Both the position numbers and the translations under genes were made by a program. From Arenimonas sp. GDDSR-1 (GTDB taxonomy: Bacteria; Pseudomonadota; Gammaproteobacteria; Xanthomonadales; Xanthomonadaceae): DNA of 35,006 nt. This document shows positions 19,360 through 27,090 of this stretch, in pieces (the first letter of the stretch is position 1; each line of letters begins with the position of its first letter). The notes beneath the pieces were generated by a model. The model was given only the letters and a program-made list of their open reading frames with translations, was not told the origin of the DNA and searched no databases. The stretch covers positions 1 through 35,006 of the forward strand of contig NZ_JAPDUI010000022.1 in NCBI RefSeq assembly GCF_025980345.1. Reading direction: 5' to 3'.

Positions 19360-19818
19360 TCAGGGGGTGTCGGCGGCGGATGCGGGGAACCATTGCATCA
19401 GCTGGGCCAGGGCAAAGCGGTAACTGTCCGGTCCGAAACCGCAGATGACGGCTTTGGCCAGATCGGAAAAATAGGAGTGCTGCCGGAACGGTTCGCGGCT
19501 GTGCGGATTCGACAGGTGCGCCTCGATGAAGGGCAGGCCGACCGCCGCGAAGGCGTCGCGCAAGGCGACCGAAGTGTGGGTGAACGCCGCCGGATTGATC
19601 AGGATGGCATCCACGCCCTGGGCGGGTGCCTGTTGAACCGCATCGACCAGTTCGTGTTCGGCATTGCTCTGCAGGAAGGCGATGCGGTGCCCGGCGCTTT
19701 CGGCCTGGATTTTCAGGGCGTCATTGATCTGCGCCAGGGTCTGCGTGCCGTAGATTCCCGGCTCGCGCTGCCCCAGCAGATTCAGATTCGGACCGTTCAA
19801 CACCAGAAAATACGCCAC
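19360..19818 (-). CDS. aroQ: 3-dehydroquinate dehydratase, type II
   Basis: 152 aa. It converts 3-dehydroquinate to 3-dehydroshikimate in the shikimate pathway. Seen: N-terminus [17 protein letters not shown], catalytic Tyr in [18 protein letters not shown], and catalytic His in [17 protein letters not shown]. The start is GTG 19818 with a strong GGGGAGG upstream. It heads the aroQ-accB-accC-prmA cluster, a common order in gammaproteobacteria; accB starts 20 bp after its stop. The C-terminus is about 5-8 residues longer than usual. Confidence 0.96.
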   Translation of the reverse strand: MAYFLVLNGPNLNLLGQREPGIYGTQTLAQINDALKIQAESAGHRIAFLQSNAEHELVDAVQQAPAQGVDAILINPAAFTHTSVALRDAFAAVGLPFIEAHLSNPHSREPFRQHSYFSDLAKAVICGFGPDSYRFALAQLMQWFPASAADTP

Positions 19819-19842
19819 AGCACCCTCCCCAAGCGAACGGCC

Positions 19843-19871
19843 AGTTTCGCAAACTTAGGGGGTTTTGTCTA
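19843..19871 (-). promoter_or_regulatory. Candidate promoter of the aroQ-accBC cluster
   Basis: On the minus strand, TAGACA (19866-19871, five of six -35 matches), a 17-bp spacer, then GAAACT (19843-19848, weak -10). It would start RNA near 19836, about 18 bp before the aroQ GTG. Confidence 0.35.
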
Positions 19872-19899
19872 GAAAATGAGGGAATTTCCCTGAAAATGA
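19872..19899. repeat. Palindrome flanked by 20-bp-spaced direct repeats upstream of aroQ
   Basis: AGGGAA-T-TTCCCT at 19879-19891 is a perfect inverted repeat. GAAAATGA occurs at 19872-19879 and again at 19892-19899, exactly 20 bp apart, flanking it on the same strand. The element touches the upstream side of the candidate aroQ -35 and lies in the 98-bp gap after the tlpA-like gene. It could be a regulator-binding site. Confidence 0.45.
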
Positions 19900-19916
19900 A
19901 TGCTGTTTGATTTTTG

Positions 19917-20516
19917 TTAACGCCGATTATCCGCCATGCCGTCGACCAACCAGTCGCGCAGCTGCGCTTCGCCGGCGAACACGCCGATATGGCGTTTGAC
20001 CAGACGGCCCTGCGGGTCGATCAGCACCGTGAACGGAAGCACGCCCCAGGCATTGCCCAGCAGCACCGAGCTGTCGGACGCGCCGGGCGGTTCGTGGTGC
20101 TGGGCGAAACGCACCGGGATGTCACTCAGCAGGGTTTGTGCGCTTTCCGGCGTTTCCAGGGCGATGCCGATGATGTCAACGTGGCCTTGGCGGTCGGCGT
20201 GCAGCGCATCCAACCAGGGCATTTCCACACGACAGGGGCCGCACCAGCTGGCCCAGTAGTTGATGAGCTGCCAGCGTCCGGGAGCCGGCAGTGAACGCGC
20301 CTGGCCATCGAATCCGGTGACGGTGAATGGCCGAACCGTTTCGCCGATGGCGGTGGCGCCGCCCGGCGCCGGATATTTCGGCGGCACAACGCGTTCAAAC
20401 AATGCTTGGCCCAGGTCGGTGCGCAGCAGGATGCCGGGCCCGGCAATGAACATGCCGGCGGCCAAGCCGAGCAGAGCCGCCAGCACGGCCAGCACCAGCA
20501 CCTTCAGCGGCTTCAC
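19917..20516 (-). CDS. TlpA-like membrane-anchored thioredoxin
   Basis: 199 aa. Seen: a hydrophobic N-terminal anchor (4-28), then a periplasmic thioredoxin fold with WCGPC (C92, C95) in NYWASWCGPCRVEMP and the cis-Pro region GVLPFTVLIDPQGR. This matches TlpA/ResA proteins, which keep periplasmic thiols reduced, for example during cytochrome c maturation or for substrate-specific repair. The start is GTG 20516, which overlaps the dsbD stop as GTGA. I infer that it receives electrons from the DsbD encoded just upstream. The substrate is not identifiable. Confidence 0.9.
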   Translation of the reverse strand: MKPLKVLVLAVLAALLGLAAGMFIAGPGILLRTDLGQALFERVVPPKYPAPGGATAIGETVRPFTVTGFDGQARSLPAPGRWQLINYWASWCGPCRVEMPWLDALHADRQGHVDIIGIALETPESAQTLLSDIPVRFAQHHEPPGASDSSVLLGNAWGVLPFTVLIDPQGRLVKRHIGVFAGEAQLRDWLVDGMADNRR

Positions 20517-22615
20517 TGCGTCAGCGCCTCGCGCATGAGGTCGAGGGTCAGCAGCTGCGGCAGTTTTTTTCCGGCGCCCGGGCCTTCGGGATACACCACA
20601 TACAGCGGCACGCCCGGCGTGTCGTATTGGTCCAGATACGCGCTGATGTCCGGGTCCTGGTTGGTCCAGTCGCCGACCAGATACACGGTGCCGGTGTCCT
20701 TCAGCAGCCGGGTGAACGCCTCCGTGTGCAGCACCGCTTTTTCATTCACTTTGCAGGTGATGCACCAGTCGGCGGTCATGTCGACGAAAACCGGCGTGCC
20801 CTGCGCGCGCAGTTCGGCCAGACGCTGCGGAGTGAAAGCCTCGTAATTCTTGCCTTGTGTGCTCACGGGCGCGCCCGGTTGCGCCTGCTGCAAAGCGACG
20901 CCGAAACTGGCGGCGGCCAGCACACCGAGTAGCAATGCAATGCCTTTGGCGCGCAGGCTGGGCGACATTTTCTGCCGTTCGAACCACCACAGCGCGGCGG
21001 TCAGTGCGGTGGCGGCGATCAACAGCAGCGCCAGACCGTTCACGCCTTTCTGGTTGCCGAACACCCACGCCAACCAGACCGCGGTCAGGTACATCGGATA
21101 AGCCAGCCAATGCTTGAGCGTGTCCATCCACGCGCCGGGTTTCGGCAGTTTGCCGGCAAGGCCGGGCAGGAAGCCAATCAGAAGGAACGGCAGCGCCAAG
21201 CCCAGACCCAGCGCCAGAAAGACCGAGAGCGCCAACAGCCAGTGGGCGGTGAAGGCAAAAGCCAGTGCGCTGCCCATGAATGGCGCCGTGCAGGGACTGG
21301 CCACCACCACCGCCAGCACGCCGGTGAAGAAGTCGCCGGCCGGGCCGGATTTTTCGGTGAGCGATTGACCCATGCCGGCGAAACCGGAACCCCAGTTGAA
21401 CAGGCCCGACATCATCAAACCGATGCCGAACATCAGCAGGGCAAGGCCGCCGACGATGACCGGTTGCTGCAGCTGGAAGCCCCAGCCCAGCGCCTGACCG
21501 GCGCCGCGCAGGGCCAGCACGCCGATGCCGAGCGCGGCGAAACTGCTCATCACGCCGGCGGTGTACCACAGCGCATGGCTGCGCGCATGGCCGGGCGTGT
21601 TGGCTTTGGCCAGTGCCATCGCCTTGAAGGAAAGCACCGGAAGCACGCAGGGCATCAGGTTGAGGATCAAACCGCCGAGCAGCGCCAGTAACAGTGCCGG
21701 CAGCCATTGCAGCAGGGCACTGGGTGCGGCGGCGTCCGGCGCGTCAGCCGCGCCGCCGGCCGGCAAGGCCAGGGTCAGCGTTTTTTTCATCGGCGGGTAG
21801 CAGATGCCGTTTTCCTTGCAGCCCTGATAGTCCACGGTCAAGGACAGTGGCCCGGCGGCGGTATCGCGGCGTTGCAGGGGCAGGGTGATTTCCGCCGGTT
21901 CGAAATACACCGGCACGGTGCCGAATTCGGGATCGGGGTACCAGACCGCCTCCGGCAGTTTCGCTTTGCCCGGTGTGGCGATGGCATCTGCGGACGTACC
22001 GAACGCGAGTTTGTCGCGGTACAGGTAATAGCCCTGGGCCGGCGTCAGTTTCAGCAGCAGGGAGCCGGCGTCGCCGACGATGGCCTCGATGCGGAAAGCC
22101 TGGTCTTCAGGCAGCGCCGCATCGGCGGCCGCGCCGTTCAATCCGAGCAGGGCTTGGCCATCCGCCGCCGCGGCGGTGTTCAGCGGAATCCGCAGGCGCT
22201 TGTTCTGCGGCGGATAGCAGATGCCGATATCGGCACAGCCTTGGTATTTCAGGCGCAGCAGCACATGGTTGGTGCCGGGCGGGGCCGTGAAGCGCACCGT
22301 AGTCGCCAGTTCCTTGCGGTAGGTTTCCACATCGCCGAAGAATTCATCGCGGTAGGCTTTGCCGGCCGGAAGCTGCAGCGGCTCCAGCGTCACCCCGGGG
22401 CTGTCGCTTTCAACGGCGGTGCGGTGCTTGTAAAGATAGTAGCCCTCGGCAATGCCCCAGCGGATGCGCACGCTGTCGACACTGACCGCCTCGATGGACA
22501 CCGGGTAGGCCTGATCCACCGGCAGCAAGTCGGCTTCGGAAACGGCCCGTGCGGGGGCGGTCAACAGGGCCAACAGGGAGAAGATCAGGGTGAAGCTGAA
22601 GGCAGGACGATTCAC
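20513..22615 (-). CDS. dsbD: Protein-disulfide reductase DsbD with duplicated N-terminal domain
   Basis: 700 aa, longer than the usual 560-600. DsbD moves electrons from cytoplasmic thioredoxin across the inner membrane to periplasmic partners. Seen: a signal peptide (1-24), then two tandem DsbD-alpha domains, each with YYLY and a CxxxxxCYPP block (C127/C133 and C266/C272). A membrane domain (about 300-575) carries C323 (LMPCVLP) and C442 (ASPCTAPF), and a C-terminal thioredoxin domain has DWCITC (C618, C621). The family normally has one alpha domain. The start is GTG 22615 with a weak GGA-type ribosome site. It is coupled to the TlpA-like gene by a 4-base overlap. Confidence 0.94.
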   Translation of the reverse strand: MNRPAFSFTLIFSLLALLTAPARAVSEADLLPVDQAYPVSIEAVSVDSVRIRWGIAEGYYLYKHRTAVESDSPGVTLEPLQLPAGKAYRDEFFGDVETYRKELATTVRFTAPPGTNHVLLRLKYQGCADIGICYPPQNKRLRIPLNTAAAADGQALLGLNGAAADAALPEDQAFRIEAIVGDAGSLLLKLTPAQGYYLYRDKLAFGTSADAIATPGKAKLPEAVWYPDPEFGTVPVYFEPAEITLPLQRRDTAAGPLSLTVDYQGCKENGICYPPMKKTLTLALPAGGAADAPDAAAPSALLQWLPALLLALLGGLILNLMPCVLPVLSFKAMALAKANTPGHARSHALWYTAGVMSSFAALGIGVLALRGAGQALGWGFQLQQPVIVGGLALLMFGIGLMMSGLFNWGSGFAGMGQSLTEKSGPAGDFFTGVLAVVVASPCTAPFMGSALAFAFTAHWLLALSVFLALGLGLALPFLLIGFLPGLAGKLPKPGAWMDTLKHWLAYPMYLTAVWLAWVFGNQKGVNGLALLLIAATALTAALWWFERQKMSPSLRAKGIALLLGVLAAASFGVALQQAQPGAPVSTQGKNYEAFTPQRLAELRAQGTPVFVDMTADWCITCKVNEKAVLHTEAFTRLLKDTGTVYLVGDWTNQDPDISAYLDQYDTPGVPLYVVYPEGPGAGKKLPQLLTLDLMREALTQ

Positions 22616-22640
22616 GGGCGTTCCGGGCGGGCGGTTTCAA

Positions 22641-22692
22641 CGGCTTTCTAGGGTAGCCCAAAGCCGCGGCTTTGCCGACCCCTTGAAAGCCG
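22641..22692. repeat. Four alternating 7-bp motifs with a 26-bp period
   Basis: CGGCTTT at 22641-22647 and 22667-22673; AAAGCCG at 22660-22666 and 22686-22692. Each pair encloses 12 nt and the unit repeats after exactly 26 bp. The central pair forms a 16-bp perfect palindrome (22659-22674). The last copy overlaps the sigma-32-like -35 of groES, and the array starts 25 bp from the dsbD start. Confidence 0.7.
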
Positions 22693-22709
22693 GCGGGGCC
22701 ACCCCCACT
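22682..22709 (+). promoter_or_regulatory. Sigma-32-type heat-shock promoter of groESL
   Basis: CTTGAAA (22682-22688), a 13-bp spacer, then CCCCCACT (22702-22709) closely match the sigma-32 consensus CTTGAAA and CCCCATNT. A 12-bp palindrome CCCACTAGTGGG (22704-22715) overlaps the -10 element. Confidence 0.65.
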
Positions 22710-22719
22710 AGTGGGTACA

Positions 22720-22737
22720 CCCCGAGCCGGGGGTTTT
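22720..22737 (+). other. Small hairpin with short T-run in the groESL leader
   Basis: CCCCG-AGC-CGGGG followed by G and TTTT. It lies between the sigma-32-type promoter and CIRCE, so it would be in the heat-shock transcript. The 5-bp stem and four T residues make only a marginal terminator or attenuator. Confidence 0.3.
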
Positions 22738-22747
22738 CGCGTAGAAT

Positions 22748-22774
22748 TTGGCACTCTCCTCTCCCGAGTGCTAA
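22748..22774 (+). promoter_or_regulatory. CIRCE operator (HrcA binding site)
   Basis: TTGGCACTC, nine bases, then GAGTGCTAA: a match to the CIRCE inverted repeat TTAGCACTC-N9-GAGTGCTAA with one mismatch. It lies 53 bp upstream of the groES ATG, so HrcA repression of groESL is expected. A TAGAAT (22742-22747) directly before it may be the -10 of a second promoter that HrcA would block. Confidence 0.93.
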
Positions 22775-22827
22775 TCCGCCGGTTCGGGATTTATCCAACG
22801 TATTGATTTTAAACACAAAGGTAATTT

Positions 22828-23115
22828 ATGAACATCAAGCCTCTGCACGATCGCGTTGTCATCAAACGCATGGAAGAAGAAAAACTGTCCGCCGGCGGCA
22901 TCGTCATTCCGGATTCGGCCACCGAAAAACCGGTGAAAGGTGAAGTGTTGGCGGTGGGTGAAGGCAAGCCGCTGGATAACGGCAGCGTGCGCGCGCCGAA
23001 AGTCAAAGTGGGCGACAAGGTCCTGTTCGGCAAATACGCCGGCACCGAAATCAAACACGACGGCGTCGAAATCCTGGTCGTCAAAGAAGACGACATCCTG
23101 GCCATCCTGGCCTAA
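22828..23115 (+). CDS. groES: Co-chaperonin GroES
   Basis: 95 aa, normal length. It forms the seven-subunit lid of the GroEL folding chamber. Seen: N-terminus [20 protein letters not shown], the mobile loop [14 protein letters not shown] (about 23-36), and C-terminal [14 protein letters not shown] precedes the ATG. groEL follows 33 bp downstream, in a dicistronic operon behind the sigma-32-type promoter and CIRCE. Confidence 0.98.
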   Translation: MNIKPLHDRVVIKRMEEEKLSAGGIVIPDSATEKPVKGEVLAVGEGKPLDNGSVRAPKVKVGDKVLFGKYAGTEIKHDGVEILVVKEDDILAILA

Positions 23116-24786
<1,671 letters not shown>

Positions 24787-24813
24787 TTCCGTTCCCTTGT
24801 CGCACACCTACGG

Positions 24814-24840
24814 AAAACCCCGCTTTCGAGCGGGGTTTTT
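24814..24840 (+). terminator. Intrinsic terminator after groEL
   Basis: CCCCGCT (24818-24824), a TTCG tetraloop, AGCGGGG (24829-24835), then five T residues, with AAAA before the stem. A perfect 7-bp GC-rich stem with a stable UUCG loop; the A tract also makes it usable in the reverse direction. Confidence 0.93.
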
Positions 24841-24900
24841 CATTGCAACATTCTTCACATCAACCTGTCATAGAATGCATCATCGCTTTCCGGAATCGCC

Positions 24901-25842
24901 ATGCGCCTAACGCTTACCCTGTTGCTGTCCATCAGCGCCGCCCCGGTCCTGTCACAGGACGTTCCGGCTGCGCCGCCGGTGGCGGTCGCCAATACCGTCG
25001 AGGTCAAAGGCATTCTGCCCGGGCCCGGATTCTGGCAGGCCAGCAAAGGCGGCAACACCGTGTGGATTCTGGCCTCGATCAGGCCGGTGCCCAAGGGCAT
25101 GGAATGGGAAACCATCAAGCTTGAGCGCCGTCTGGCCGAATCGCAGGCCTTGATCGGCGGCCCGTCGGTGAAACTCGACAGTAAACTCGGCCGGACGCTG
25201 CAGGAGATTCTGCCGCCGGAGACCTACCGGCGCTGGCAGGTGATGAAGCAGAAATACATCGGCAACGACAAGGATATCGAAAGCTGGCGTCCGATTTTCG
25301 CCGCGCAGGAATTGTATGAAAAGGCCATCCGCAAAGCCGGGCTGAGCAACGACGGCATCGTCTGGCCGGAAGCCAAGGATCTGGCCAAGGAAGCCGATGT
25401 GCCGGTGACGCGCCCGGAGATCACCGTGGATATCGGCGATCCGAAAAAATTCATCAAGGAGTTCAACAAGCGTGCGCTCAGCGACGTTGCCTGCTTCGAG
25501 AAGACCCTGGACAGCATTGAGCGCGATGTGCAGTTCATGGCCGAACGCGGCCGGCTCTGGGCGGTCGGTGACATCGCCGGCTACCGGCGCATCGCGCAGA
25601 CCGATTTTTCCGGCGCCTGCATCGATGCCCTGGTCGGCTCCGGCATCGGACAAAGCGCCGGTTTGGGCGATGTGCAGCAACGCGCCCTCACCGCCTGGCT
25701 GCAGGCGGTGGATGCGGCGGCGGCGAAGAACCGCTCCACTGTCGCGGTGGTCAATATCAGCGAACTGATTAAACCCGGTGGTTTGCTCGAGCGCCTGAAG
25801 GCCCGCGGCTATATCATCACCGAGCCGGTGTACGTGCCGTAG
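24901..25842 (+). CDS. TraB/GumN-like secreted protein with degenerate key motifs
   Basis: 313 aa. Seen: a signal peptide (1-18), the family block FWQASKGGNTVWILASIRPV (44-63) with PKGMEWE after it, and the C-terminal GGLLERLKARGY. The layout matches TraB/GumN proteins, metal-dependent hydrolase-like proteins related to the Tiki protease. The usual Gly-x-x-His motif reads ASIR (58-61), and the C-terminal His-containing block reads VNISELIKPGG. I infer loss of the family's metal-binding His residues and so probably an inactive or repurposed periplasmic protein. It has a single-gene setting: the groEL terminator precedes it and the mgtE-like gene starts 51 bp after it. Confidence 0.8.
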   Translation: MRLTLTLLLSISAAPVLSQDVPAAPPVAVANTVEVKGILPGPGFWQASKGGNTVWILASIRPVPKGMEWETIKLERRLAESQALIGGPSVKLDSKLGRTLQEILPPETYRRWQVMKQKYIGNDKDIESWRPIFAAQELYEKAIRKAGLSNDGIVWPEAKDLAKEADVPVTRPEITVDIGDPKKFIKEFNKRALSDVACFEKTLDSIERDVQFMAERGRLWAVGDIAGYRRIAQTDFSGACIDALVGSGIGQSAGLGDVQQRALTAWLQAVDAAAAKNRSTVAVVNISELIKPGGLLERLKARGYIITEPVYVP

Positions 25843-25893
25843 GCATTGCCGGACATCTGCGTTAATCTATGGCAAACCCTCCAAGGAAGCGCC

Positions 25894-27090
25894 GTGGTCC
25901 GCCAAGACGAACTGTTCAGTTCCCGCCTGATGGCGCTGGATGCGCGTACGGCCGCCGGCTTGCTCGATCTCGAGCACCCGAATCTGGCCGCGCAACAACT
26001 CGGTGATCTGCCGCCGGCGCGGGCCATGGCCATTCTGCTGGCCCTGCCGGAGGATGTGCGTGAATCGATCATGGCCGCCAGCCATACCGGCGCGGCCTGG
26101 CTGCGTGCCGAACGCTACGCGCCCGGCACCGTCGGCAATCAGCTGGAAGAGCCGGTCGCGGCATTCCGCAAAGGCACCTCGGTGGCCATGGCGGTCGATC
26201 TTCTGCGCGAATTGATGCCGCAGCGCGAATTGAACCAGGTCTACGTGGTCGATCCCGACAACCGCCTGCTCGGCATCGTGGCCTTCCGCGAACTGCTGTT
26301 TGCCGAGCGTGGACAGTCGCTGGACCAGATCATGCAGCGCGAACCCTGCAGTCTGCGGCCCGAGTGGCCGCTCAATGAGGCCCTGTCACGGCTGTCCCTG
26401 CAGCCGCCGCTGACCTATCCGGTCTGCGACGACGACAACGTGCTGCTCGGCCAGGTGCACACGCACCGGCTGCACCAGCAGCAGGCCTTCGAATTATCGG
26501 GGCAACCCGGTTATCTGGTCGGCGTCGATCATGACGAGCAGTGGGCTTCGCCCTGGTGGCGCAAGTTCCAGTTCCGCCAGCCCTGGCTGCAGATCCACCT
26601 GTTCATGCTGTTCGTGGTCGGTGCCATCGTCAGCCACTTCCAGATCAACATCGCCAAGGCCACCCTGCTCGCCGTGTTCCTGCCGGTGCTGGCCGGCCTG
26701 TGCCGGACAATCGGCGCGCAATCGCTGGCCTGCACGCTGCGCGGCCTGAGCCTGTCGAATCCGGCGCGGCCGGTGAAACGCCAGGTCATCAAGGAAACCT
26801 GGCTCGGTCTGCTCAACGGCATTCTCACCGGTCTGCTGGCCGGGCTGGGCATGTTCATCATCGCCTCGCGTCACCCCGAGCAGGGTGATGCGGGCCAACT
26901 GGCCCTGTTGGTGGCATCGGCGATGGCGCTGAGCTGCATGAGCGCCGGCCTGCTCGGCGCCGCCATGCCCTTGCTGCTGCGCAAGCTCGGGGTCAATCCG
27001 GCCATGGCCGCCAATCTGGTGCTGTCCGGGCTTTCCGACATGATCAGCCTCGGCCTGTTCCTGTGGATGGCGGTGGCGTTTGTCCTATAA
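25894..27090 (+). CDS. MgtE-like divalent cation transporter
   Basis: 398 aa, shorter than typical MgtE (about 450). Seen: a short MgtE N-terminal helical domain (about 1-80), a CBS pair (about 85-200), and a five-segment membrane domain (235-398). MgtE is a Mg2+ channel gated by Mg2+ binding to the N and CBS domains. The pore motif usually written GGNxGxQ reads CRTIGAQ (270-276), so the GGN is lost; the late Asp in SDMISLGLF (D382) is kept. Function as a Mg2+ channel is therefore uncertain. The start is GTG 25894 with AAGGAAG upstream; a TTG at 25846 is in frame but has no ribosome site. Its 3' end overlaps the likely glnE start by 11 bp. Confidence 0.8.
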   Translation: MVRQDELFSSRLMALDARTAAGLLDLEHPNLAAQQLGDLPPARAMAILLALPEDVRESIMAASHTGAAWLRAERYAPGTVGNQLEEPVAAFRKGTSVAMAVDLLRELMPQRELNQVYVVDPDNRLLGIVAFRELLFAERGQSLDQIMQREPCSLRPEWPLNEALSRLSLQPPLTYPVCDDDNVLLGQVHTHRLHQQQAFELSGQPGYLVGVDHDEQWASPWWRKFQFRQPWLQIHLFMLFVVGAIVSHFQINIAKATLLAVFLPVLAGLCRTIGAQSLACTLRGLSLSNPARPVKRQVIKETWLGLLNGILTGLLAGLGMFIIASRHPEQGDAGQLALLVASAMALSCMSAGLLGAAMPLLLRKLGVNPAMAANLVLSGLSDMISLGLFLWMAVAFVL

